5,858 nucleotides of DNA from Candidatus Fermentibacterales bacterium (GTDB lineage Bacteria > Fermentibacterota > Fermentibacteria > Fermentibacterales > JAFGKQ01): NCBI GenBank assembly GCA_016928495.1, contig JAFGKQ010000110.1, forward strand, positions 1 to 5,858. The letters are read 5' to 3'. Numbering within the stretch: the first letter of the stretch is position 1; each line of letters begins with the position of its first letter. Below, piece by piece: positions 1-5,858 of the stretch. A program made the translations under genes and the position numbers. The notes below the pieces were generated by a model. It saw nothing but the letters and a program-made list of their open reading frames with translations. It was not told the origin of the DNA and did not search any database.

Positions 1-690
1 ATCGGGCTGGATGGCCACGACGCTCTCGATCGAGAGAGTGGGATAGCAGCCCCTGTCCGGGGCGGAGAGCTCCAGGCCGAGCCTCTCCACCACGTCCCGG
101 AGGAAGGTCCCCTCACCCACCGAGACGGTGCTCCCCGATCCTTCGACACGGGTGATCAGAAGCAGGACCGAGGTCCCGGTCAGCCCCTCCCGCTCGACCA
201 GGGCGGAAAGAGAGTCCAGGGCGCCCTCCACCCTCTCGGCGAAGGCGGCGTAGCCCCCCTCTTCGCCGTAGGTGAGGCATAGCAGCCTGGCGGACTCGAA
301 GACGTCTTCCAGCGTGTCGAAGCGGTAGGTCCGGTAGCCGCCCACGAGACCCGCCTCGAAGGCAAGATCCTCCAGGTCGGGGTTCCTCCCGACCGAGTGG
401 ATGGAGGTCGGATGGAGATCGATGATCGCCTCGAGAGAGGGGTCCAGATAGCCTCCGACCCTCGGGAGCGCCGCGAGCTCCGGAGGCCAGGAGACATACC
501 TGTCGACCGCGACGATCAGATCACCGAGATCCAGCTCCCACATCAGCTCGACCAGGGAGGGTCCGAGAACCACTAGTCTGTCGTCTCTCACGGCGCCACT
601 CGCCGGTCCTCCGCCTTCCGGAGGCCCGCACCCGCACAACACCAGGGCGAAGAGGAGCAGGCATGCCGATGACATAGCGCGTGCCTTCAT
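1..690 (-). CDS. BtuF-like ABC transporter substrate-binding lipoprotein, 3' end outside the window
   Basis: I translated this gene directly; 230 codons are open from ATG at 690 to the left edge. It begins with a lipoprotein signal peptide: Lys2 and Arg4, a hydrophobic core (about residues 9-19), and a lipobox Leu18-Cys19-Gly20-Cys21, making Cys21 the likely lipidated residue. A short Gly/Pro-rich linker follows. The rest resembles the periplasmic-binding family of cobalamin, haem and ferric-siderophore transporters: a first strand RLVVLGPSLVELMWELDL (38-55), the SWPPELAALPRVGGY segment (67-81), LEAIIDLHPTSI (86-97), and a second-lobe segment VGEGTFLRDVVERLGLE (191-207) followed by SIESVVAIQPD (220-230). 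That order matches BtuF. The protein would deliver a chelate to an inner-membrane permease/ATPase. Ligand identity (cobalamin, haem, siderophore or other) is not determinable. Permease and ATPase genes may follow to the left, but none is visible. The start overlaps the sigma stop as ATGA. Confidence 0.87.
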   Translation of the reverse strand, partial: MKARAMSSACLLLFALVLCGCGPPEGGGPASGAVRDDRLVVLGPSLVELMWELDLGDLIVAVDRYVSWPPELAALPRVGGYLDPSLEAIIDLHPTSIHSVGRNPDLEDLAFEAGLVGGYRTYRFDTLEDVFESARLLCLTYGEEGGYAAFAERVEGALDSLSALVEREGLTGTSVLLLITRVEGSGSTVSVGEGTFLRDVVERLGLELSAPDRGCYPTLSIESVVAIQPD

Positions 691-2117
691 TCTCCGCCCT
701 CCCTCTCGGCACCGGAGAAGGAACCGCACTCCCTGAGTCGCTTGAGTGCGCGAAGCTCGATCTTTCTCACTCTCTCCCTGCTGATACCGTAGGCTCTCGC
801 TATGGAGTCCAGCGAATGCTGCTCACCGTCGAGCAGCCCGAACCTGAGGCAGATGATGGAGCGCTCACGCTCCGTCAGCAGCTCGAGCGCACACCTCAGT
901 CTGGACGTGGTATCCAGCTCCAGGGCCTCGCTCTCGGGCCCCTCCCCTGGTACACGAAGGCTCTCCTGAACGGGCGCGAAGCCATCCTCGTCGGACGGCC
1001 GGTCCATGTGGACGGGTTCCCGCAGGCCCTCCAGCAGTGCCGTTATGCTGCCGGGGTCGGTGGAGAGATCACGGGCCAGCTCCTCGACAGATGGAGATGG
1101 CTCGCCCCGGGCACTTGCCCGCTCTAGCGCGAGCCGTATGCCGGCAAGCCTCCTGGCGGCAGTCGCCGGGAGCCTCACGATCCTGGACTTTTCCACCAGG
1201 GCGCGCACCAGGCTCTGCCTTATCCACCATACCGCGTAGGTAGAGAAGCGGTTGCCCCTGGCCGGATCGAACCTGCTGATGGCCTCGATCAGGCCCTGAC
1301 AACCCTCCTGGACCAGGTCCATCTCCTCCATCGTCCCGAGTCTGACGTACCCTCTGACGCACTTCACGACCAGTCTCAGGTTGCCCTCGAGCATCTCGGC
1401 GGCAGCAGTCCTGAGCGAATCGAGCCCGGAACCGAGCAGCTCGCCGGCCATTCGAAGGAGAGGCAGGTTCGCGCCGGTCCTGGACTCTATCGCGGCTATC
1501 GTAACCCTGGCGGACTGCAGCCCGGGAAGACGGTGCCAGGCAAGCCGCTCGAAGGGCCTCGCCCTTGACACCCGGGGATCGGAGTACCTGATGGCGCTCT
1601 CCAGCATGCGCTCATCTCCTGTCCCCGCAGAGCCCGCGGCGGCCTCGAGCTGCTCGAGCATGCGCCCGGCTGTCTCGAGGTCCTCGTGCAGGCGGCGGGC
1701 CAGCCTTTCTACGGCCGGCCAGCAGAGGTGCAGGCTCCTGTAGGTCTCCCTTGTCAGGCCCGCTGTGCGAATGCTCGAGAGGAGCTGCCTGAGGACCACT
1801 CTCTTCTCTGGAGGCAGGACGCCGTCGCTCATTCCCCAGCAGGTGCGGTCGAGCAGCGCAACCGGCTGTCTCTCGGCCCTGCCCATACGCTCCAGTGGGC
1901 CCAGCAGAGACCGCCTCCCCGACGGGACCATGATCAGGGCCCTCACGACGTCGAGCCTCGCGAGCTCGATCCTGGAGCAGATCTCGCTCTCGCCCTCGGG
2001 GTCCATCACCTTCAGCTCGTCGAGCTTCCGGTAGAACAGGGTGCTCGAGGAGAGGTCCAGGGGGGTGACGCCCCTCCGCCTCTCCCCGGGTCCGGCTCGC
2101 CCACCCGGATCAGCCAT
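687..2117 (-). CDS. rpoD: RpoD-like sigma-70 family RNA polymerase sigma factor, divergent
   Basis: Sigma factors bind core RNA polymerase and direct it to promoters. The 476 residues show region 1.2 (about 26-66, including GESEICSRIE), a long non-conserved region (about 67-238) whose end (IAAIESRTGANLPLL, 207-221) resembles the matching segment of RpoD proteins, region 2 (239-310: GNLRLVV, MDLVQEG, RFSTYAVWWIRQS), region 3 (311-385), a region 3.2 linker (about 372-400) and region 4 (403-463: LTERERSIICLRFGL, then the helix-turn-helix GISRERVRKIE at 444-454). Region 1.1 is absent, the protein starting about 25 residues before region 1.2. The position after dnaG is that of rpoD/sigA, which supports the symbol. 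Several promoter- and core-contact residues are unusual, so it could be a specialised paralogue with the true primary sigma elsewhere. The ATG at 2117 overlaps the dnaG stop by 8 bases; the TGA overlaps the next gene in an ATGA. Confidence 0.93.
   Translation of the reverse strand: MADPGGRAGPGERRRGVTPLDLSSSTLFYRKLDELKVMDPEGESEICSRIELARLDVVRALIMVPSGRRSLLGPLERMGRAERQPVALLDRTCWGMSDGVLPPEKRVVLRQLLSSIRTAGLTRETYRSLHLCWPAVERLARRLHEDLETAGRMLEQLEAAAGSAGTGDERMLESAIRYSDPRVSRARPFERLAWHRLPGLQSARVTIAAIESRTGANLPLLRMAGELLGSGLDSLRTAAAEMLEGNLRLVVKCVRGYVRLGTMEEMDLVQEGCQGLIEAISRFDPARGNRFSTYAVWWIRQSLVRALVEKSRIVRLPATAARRLAGIRLALERASARGEPSPSVEELARDLSTDPGSITALLEGLREPVHMDRPSDEDGFAPVQESLRVPGEGPESEALELDTTSRLRCALELLTERERSIICLRFGLLDGEQHSLDSIARAYGISRERVRKIELRALKRLRECGSFSGAEREGGE
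698..703 (-). promoter_or_regulatory. Ribosome binding site of the lipoprotein gene, inside the sigma 3' end
   Basis: On the minus strand GGGAGG lies seven bases ahead of the ATG at 690, within a longer purine-rich tract. It supports this start over the in-frame ATG five codons later, which would remove Lys2 and Arg4 from the signal peptide. The bases encode the Glu/Gly-rich tail of the sigma factor. The ATGA overlap is the classic arrangement for stop-start coupling. Confidence 0.75.
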
Positions 2118-3879
2118 CGTCAGGCTTCCTGGAGAGCCTGGCGATCTCGCGCACGATCTGGTCCTTCTCCTCCGGAGATGCCTCCGCGATGCGCTTCCTC
2201 AGGGCCGCTATCCTCTTCTTCCTCCTAGCCGCGAAGAGCCTCTCTGAGATCTTGGACCTGTCCTCCTCCGTGAGAGTCGTGCTCTCCGGGATGAGCATGG
2301 CGCAGACGGCCCTCTCATCCTCACTCAGACTGGAGAGAAGGGGCATGGAGTGGCCCTGCTCCGCCTGGCTCCGTAGCCCTCTCACGACAGCCCTCGCCAG
2401 GTCGCTCTCGAGGTCTTCCTGTTCGTCGATCGCACTCAGAAGCGGCTCGGAGAGGCCTTCCGGCGACGATATGATGGCCCGCAGCACCGAGCGGTCCCTG
2501 GCCGGAAGCTCCGGGAGCTGACGGGCACGGGAGGCCCCCGGACCCCCAGTCTCCTCGACGATAGAGAGCTGCTCCGTGAGAGCCGCCATCGAGTAGCCCG
2601 TGTGCTCGCTCACCTTTCTCAGCAGGGTCTCTCGCACGATCGGGTCCCTGGTGGCGCCGCACAGCTCGACGAGCTTCCTGACCAGACCGATCGTCCTGCC
2701 CTCGCTCCTGCTGCCTGCCGTCGAGGACTCGAGGCTGAGGTAATAGGAGACCGGGTCCAGCGCCCTGCCCATGACCTCCTCCAGCCAGGCCGCGCCTCCT
2801 CTGAGGACCGCGGAATCGGGGTCCTCACCCTGCTCCAGCCGCAGGATCATCGGATAGGCGCCCTCGGAGACGAGGATCTCGGCTGCTCTCATTGCGGCCG
2901 TTCTTCCCGAGTCGTCCCCATCGTAGGCAACGAACACGTCGGATGCCATTCCCCGGAGCTGACGCGCCTGCGCGGCGGTCAGAGCCGTGCCGCATGTCGC
3001 CACCACGGCACCGAAGCCGGCTTGCACCAGCCTGGCAAGGTCGAAGTAGCCCTCCACAAGCATCACCATGTCTGCCGTTCTGGAGGCTTCCAGCGCCTCC
3101 CTGAAGCCATATAGCAGATGGCCCTTGCTGTAGACGGGAGAATCCGGTCCGTTGATGTACTTGGGGGTCCTGTCTGCCTCCAGGGAGCGCCCACCGAAGC
3201 TCACCGTAGTGCCGCGCCTGTTCCGGATGGGGAACATCACCCTCTCCCGGAACCTGTCGCAGAGATCCCCCGTCCTGTCGGACCTGAAGGCTACCCCCGA
3301 CTCGAGTATGAGGGAGTCCGAGATGTCCTGGGCCCGGAGGTGGCTGGTAAGCTGGTTCCCCGCCGGGGCCCAGCCGAGGCCCAGGCTCTCTATCGTGTCA
3401 GGGGAGAGCGACCTGCCCTCGAGCAGGTACTCCATCGCCCTGCGGCCCCCCGGGGATGCCAGGCTCTTCCGGAAGAAGGCGTCGGCGCGGCGCACGACGT
3501 CCCTGATCACGTCGTTGCGCTCCTGCCGGCCGTCGAAGGTCACCACTACGCCGGACTCCTCCGCGAGCTCCTCCAGGGCGTCCATGAAGGAGAGGTTGAG
3601 GTAGTCCATCAGGAAGGTAATGGCGTCCCCGCCTGCTCCGCACCCGAAGCAATGGTAGGCCTGCTTCTCGGGCGAGACGTAGAAGGACGGCGTCTTCTCC
3701 GAATGGAACGGACAGAGGCCCCTGAAGCTCCGCCCTGACTTCTTCAACTGCACGTAGCGCCCGATCAGGCCGACGATGTCCGTTGCGTTCTTCACCGAGT
3801 CTATTGCAGAGCTGTCGATGCGCCCGCCCGCTCTTCGCGGCGCTCCGTGCCGGATGCTCCCGCCCGCGCTAGAGTGCAC
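2110..3879 (-). CDS. dnaG: DNA primase DnaG
   Basis: This is the replicative primase, which makes RNA primers for leading-strand initiation and Okazaki fragments at the fork with the DnaB helicase. The 589 residues match the usual family length. The N-terminal CHC2 zinc domain has ligands Cys56, His59, Cys77 and Cys80 (CPFH and CFGC). The RNA polymerase core has FRERVMFPIRNRRG (210-223), FGGRSL (228-233) and TPKYINGPDSPVY (238-250). The TOPRIM fold has EGYFD (276-280, catalytic Glu276), CGTALT (296-301), YDGDDSG (319-325, metal-binding Asp320 and Asp322) and EDPD (352-355). Residues about 455-589 are a divergent helical domain ending in a basic helical hairpin, as expected for the DnaB-interacting C-terminus. 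The start is GTG at 3879: an in-frame TGA lies just upstream, a GGAGGAGG motif sits correctly, and I see no closer alternative, although this leaves about 20 residues before the usual family start. It overlaps mutS2 by 11 bases and the sigma gene by 8, and ends in TGA. Confidence 0.98.
   Translation of the reverse strand: MHSSAGGSIRHGAPRRAGGRIDSSAIDSVKNATDIVGLIGRYVQLKKSGRSFRGLCPFHSEKTPSFYVSPEKQAYHCFGCGAGGDAITFLMDYLNLSFMDALEELAEESGVVVTFDGRQERNDVIRDVVRRADAFFRKSLASPGGRRAMEYLLEGRSLSPDTIESLGLGWAPAGNQLTSHLRAQDISDSLILESGVAFRSDRTGDLCDRFRERVMFPIRNRRGTTVSFGGRSLEADRTPKYINGPDSPVYSKGHLLYGFREALEASRTADMVMLVEGYFDLARLVQAGFGAVVATCGTALTAAQARQLRGMASDVFVAYDGDDSGRTAAMRAAEILVSEGAYPMILRLEQGEDPDSAVLRGGAAWLEEVMGRALDPVSYYLSLESSTAGSRSEGRTIGLVRKLVELCGATRDPIVRETLLRKVSEHTGYSMAALTEQLSIVEETGGPGASRARQLPELPARDRSVLRAIISSPEGLSEPLLSAIDEQEDLESDLARAVVRGLRSQAEQGHSMPLLSSLSEDERAVCAMLIPESTTLTEEDRSKISERLFAARRKKRIAALRKRIAEASPEEKDQIVREIARLSRKPDDG
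2121..2140 (-). other. Possible small RNA hairpin around the sigma ribosome binding site
   Basis: CAGGCT (2140-2135 on the minus strand) is exactly complementary to AGCCTG (2126-2121), leaving an eight-base loop that contains the AGGA at 2130-2127. The stem is only six base pairs, is embedded in the last codons of dnaG, and may be coincidental. Confidence 0.3.
2127..2130 (-). promoter_or_regulatory. Ribosome binding site of the sigma gene, inside the dnaG 3' end
   Basis: An AGGA on the minus strand lies nine bases ahead of the ATG at 2117. It is weaker than the sites of the neighbouring genes. It falls in the loop of a possible small hairpin, and the start codon is reached by ribosomes terminating on dnaG five bases downstream of it, so re-initiation may matter more than free entry. 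Confidence 0.55.
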
Positions 3880-5858
3880 TTCCTCCTCCGCCTCGCCTGA
3901 CGGAAACGATGGTCACTCCCGTGCCGCCCTCGGAGGGGTCTCCCTGCCGGAAGGCGGAGACCCTCGGGTCACCCTTCAGGGCTTCGACGACCGCGCTCAT
4001 CAGGATGCCACGGCCCTTGCCGTGTATCACCCGAAGATAAGCCAAGCCGGCCATCACGCAATCGTCCAGCCGCTCGTCGAGCCTCATCAGGGCCTCCTCC
4101 GCCGGGAGCCCCCTGAGATCCAGCTCGGGACTGACCGCGGCCCCGTCCCACGAAGCGTGCGTCTCGGTAGGCAGGGCAGGCGGCTCGCAGGGCGTGAGAT
4201 CGGCGGTCTCCCGCTCGATCCTGAGGTTCCCGAAGACCACCAGCGCCGATCTGCCTTCCTCCATCAGCCTCTCGACGCGTCCCGTGCCCTTCCAGCCCCT
4301 CACCCTGACCCACTGACCCTCCGATACCGGCTCTCTCCCGGCCGTCTCCGCAGCGGCCCTGCCGGAGCCCCCTGAGAAGATGCTCTCCAGCTCCCGGATC
4401 TCCTTCCGGACGGAGGTCCGCCCGGAGGGTGTGTCCGACCTCGAGAGCCTGGCGAGCAGCGAGTCTGCGCGCGAGCCGAGGTCCGCGACCATCTCGTCGA
4501 CCTTCTTGCGGAGCGAGGCCATCTCGGCTTCCCTTGCCTGCTCGAAGTCCTTCCGCTCTCGCTCCAGGGCAACCCTGCCGTGCCTCTGTGCCTCCTCCTC
4601 GGTCTCGACCTCCTCGAGCCTGGCCTCCAGCTCCGAACGGGCCGAGATCAGCTCCTCCAGCAGCCGCTCCCTCTCGAAAGCGTCGGAAGCCAGCTCCCGA
4701 GCGCGGGACAGGACCGACTCGGGAAGCCCTATCCTGCGCGCCATCTCGATGGCGAAGGAGGATCCCGGGTCTCCCATCCTGAGCCTGTAGGTCGGCGCGA
4801 GCTCGGCTGGATCGAAGCACATGGAAGCGTTGACGAAGCCCTCCCGCGAGGCAGCGAACTCCTTGAGCTGGCCAAGATGGGTCGAGACCACCAGCCGGCA
4901 TCCCTTCCGCGACACGGCCTCCAGCATGGATGCCGCTATGGCCGCCCCGGTGGTCGGGTCCGTTCCGGCTGCCGGCTCGTCTATCAGAGCAAGAGTGCCC
5001 TCGCCGCCGCTGACCAGCAGGTCGGCCTGCATTCCCAGCCGTGCCGAGTAGGTGCTCAGGTGCTGGGCTATCGACTGCTCGTCCCCCATGACGGCCCTGA
5101 CCTGCCTGAAGAAGGGCATTCTGGAGCCGGGGCCGGCGAACGCGCCGAGGCCGCTCTGACTGCAGAGGATCGAGAGCCCCAGGGCCTTGAGGAGCACCGT
5201 TTTCCCACCGGCGTTGGGACCGCTTATGACCAGCACCCTCCAGCCTCGAGGAAGCTCGAGATCGTTCGGAACGGCCTCGTCCGGCCGGATAAGGGGATGA
5301 ACCAGATGCATCAGGAGAAGGTCGTCGGACCTCTCGGGGAACACCGTGCGGTAGTCGAGATGGAACCTGGCGCGAGCGAGAATGCAATCCAGCTCTACGG
5401 CTCCCTCCGCCGCGGACTCGATCAGAGCCGCGGACTCCCTCACCTCCTCGGTGGCCTCCCTCCTGATCCGCCTGTGCTCCGCCTCGAGGTCCAACTGCGC
5501 CTCCTGGAGCTCGTTTCCGGGCTCGACGAGCTCCATTGGCTCGACGTAGACGGTCTGTCCCGTGTCCGACCTGTCGTGGACTATGCCGGGGACTGACGAC
5601 CTGGCTGATGCCAGGACGGGCAGAACGTGCCTTCCTCCCCTGATGGAGGCAGGCATGTCCCTCAGCAAGCCCTTCGAGGAGAACGCCGAGTAGAGCCGCT
5701 CGACCTGGCTGTCGACTCTCTTCCTCGCTCTTCGGACCCTTGCCAGGAGCCCCGGAAGGGCATGCGACGCATCGCTCGCGATCTCCCCCTCGGGCGTAGT
5801 GATCCGCAGGAGCCGATTCGAGAGCGGCGAGAGGGCGGGGATGGCCTCCATTACGGGA
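3869..5858 (-). CDS. mutS2: MutS2 family ATPase with C-terminal Smr domain, 5' end outside the window
   Basis: MutS2 is a cytosolic dimeric ATPase related to MutS. In studied bacteria it suppresses homologous recombination by acting on branched DNA, or splits collided ribosomes; which applies here cannot be read from sequence. Numbering from the Met at 5851, the visible part has the lever/clamp region (about 30-110, with GIVHDRSDTGQTVYVEP at 89-105), a charged coiled coil (about 113-147), Walker A GPNAGGKT (211-218), the LSTYSARL loop (265-272), Walker B with DEPAAGTDP (291-299), the H-loop STHL (323-326), a second long coiled coil (about 385-465), a small beta-barrel stretch (about 512-553), and a C-terminal Smr domain with LDLRG (577-581) and HGKGRG (610-615). 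The Met at 5851 is not the start: codons GTA and CCC precede it in frame with no stop, and alignment from memory to B. subtilis MutS2 (785 residues) suggests about 120 N-terminal residues lie beyond the edge. The gene ends with TAG, overlapping dnaG by 11 bases. Confidence 0.97.
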   Translation of the reverse strand, partial: PVMEAIPALSPLSNRLLRITTPEGEIASDASHALPGLLARVRRARKRVDSQVERLYSAFSSKGLLRDMPASIRGGRHVLPVLASARSSVPGIVHDRSDTGQTVYVEPMELVEPGNELQEAQLDLEAEHRRIRREATEEVRESAALIESAAEGAVELDCILARARFHLDYRTVFPERSDDLLLMHLVHPLIRPDEAVPNDLELPRGWRVLVISGPNAGGKTVLLKALGLSILCSQSGLGAFAGPGSRMPFFRQVRAVMGDEQSIAQHLSTYSARLGMQADLLVSGGEGTLALIDEPAAGTDPTTGAAIAASMLEAVSRKGCRLVVSTHLGQLKEFAASREGFVNASMCFDPAELAPTYRLRMGDPGSSFAIEMARRIGLPESVLSRARELASDAFERERLLEELISARSELEARLEEVETEEEAQRHGRVALERERKDFEQAREAEMASLRKKVDEMVADLGSRADSLLARLSRSDTPSGRTSVRKEIRELESIFSGGSGRAAAETAGREPVSEGQWVRVRGWKGTGRVERLMEEGRSALVVFGNLRIERETADLTPCEPPALPTETHASWDGAAVSPELDLRGLPAEEALMRLDERLDDCVMAGLAYLRVIHGKGRGILMSAVVEALKGDPRVSAFRQGDPSEGGTGVTIVSVRRGGGGSAL
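3881..3889 (-). promoter_or_regulatory. Ribosome binding site of dnaG, inside the mutS2 3' end
   Basis: On the minus strand a GGAGGAGGA run lies just ahead of the GTG at 3879; its first GGAGG (3889-3885) is five bases from the start codon. This decides the non-ATG start of dnaG. The same bases encode the Gly run near the MutS2 C-terminus. The 11-base overlap suggests translational coupling. Confidence 0.8.

Noticed and set aside
23-36. Perfect 14-base palindrome (ctctcgatcgagag)
   Set aside because: It lies inside the lipoprotein coding sequence, has no spacer for a hairpin loop, no second copy that I noticed and no nearby start. Chance in CTC/GAG-rich DNA is the simplest explanation.
180-712. 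Short minus-strand frames (180-497 and 521-712) near the left edge
   Set aside because: They are out-of-frame shadows of the lipoprotein gene, whose own frame is open from 690 to the left edge with a signal peptide and family motifs.
681-1127. Plus-strand frame of 148 codons opposite the sigma gene
   Set aside because: It covers the region 3 and 4 coding sequence of the sigma factor in antisense and shows no motif of its own.
3118-3738. Plus-strand frame of 206 codons opposite dnaG
   Set aside because: It is antisense to the TOPRIM and zinc-domain coding sequence and has no recognisable domain.
3969-5387. Second minus-strand frame of 472 codons inside mutS2
   Set aside because: It is a shifted reading of the mutS2 codons, rich in Arg and Gly, with no motif. 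The MutS2 frame is uninterrupted, so it is not a frameshifted remnant.
4580-5596. Long plus-strand open frame (338 codons) opposite mutS2
   Set aside because: It is antisense to a gene with clear Walker and other MutS2 motifs, its translation shows no recognisable domain, and GC-rich third positions routinely open such frames.
5849-5851. ATG at 5851 as the start of mutS2
   Set aside because: The frame continues upstream to the window edge without a stop, and a start here would remove the conserved N-terminal part of the family.

Overview
The window is a wholly coding stretch of a GC-rich bacterial chromosome. It holds four genes, all on the minus strand, with no intergenic DNA. In transcription order (right to left) they are: mutS2 (5' end beyond the right edge), dnaG (primase, complete), a divergent sigma-70/RpoD-type sigma factor (complete), and a secreted lipoprotein of the BtuF-like ABC substrate-binding family (3' end beyond the left edge). 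Each junction is an overlap (11, 8 and 4 bases), and each downstream start has a purine-rich Shine-Dalgarno sequence inside the preceding gene. The four genes are therefore very probably one translationally coupled operon.

Layout: 5858-3869 mutS2; 3879-2110 dnaG, starting with GTG; 2117-687 sigma factor; 690-1 substrate-binding lipoprotein. No RNA gene, insertion sequence, CRISPR array, promoter or terminator is visible. The operon promoter must lie to the right of the window and its terminator to the left.

The dnaG-sigma pair is the core of the classical macromolecular synthesis operon (rpsU-dnaG-rpoD in E. coli, dnaG-sigA in B. subtilis), which links replication initiation and housekeeping transcription. 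Here mutS2 lies directly upstream of dnaG, and a transport lipoprotein is fused to the end by an ATGA overlap. MutS2, the lipoprotein, GC-rich third positions and frequent AGG arginine codons suggest a free-living bacterium outside the gammaproteobacteria. It could be one of the uncultivated high-GC lineages, but no sequence here fixes the phylum.

The main oddity is the sigma factor. Its overall plan is that of RpoD (region 1.2, a long non-conserved region, regions 2, 3 and 4), but it lacks region 1.1. It also departs from consensus at residues known in E. coli to contact core RNA polymerase, the -10 element and the extended -10 element. I see no convincing undescribed multi-gene system in the window; the findings are anomalies of sequence and gene order.
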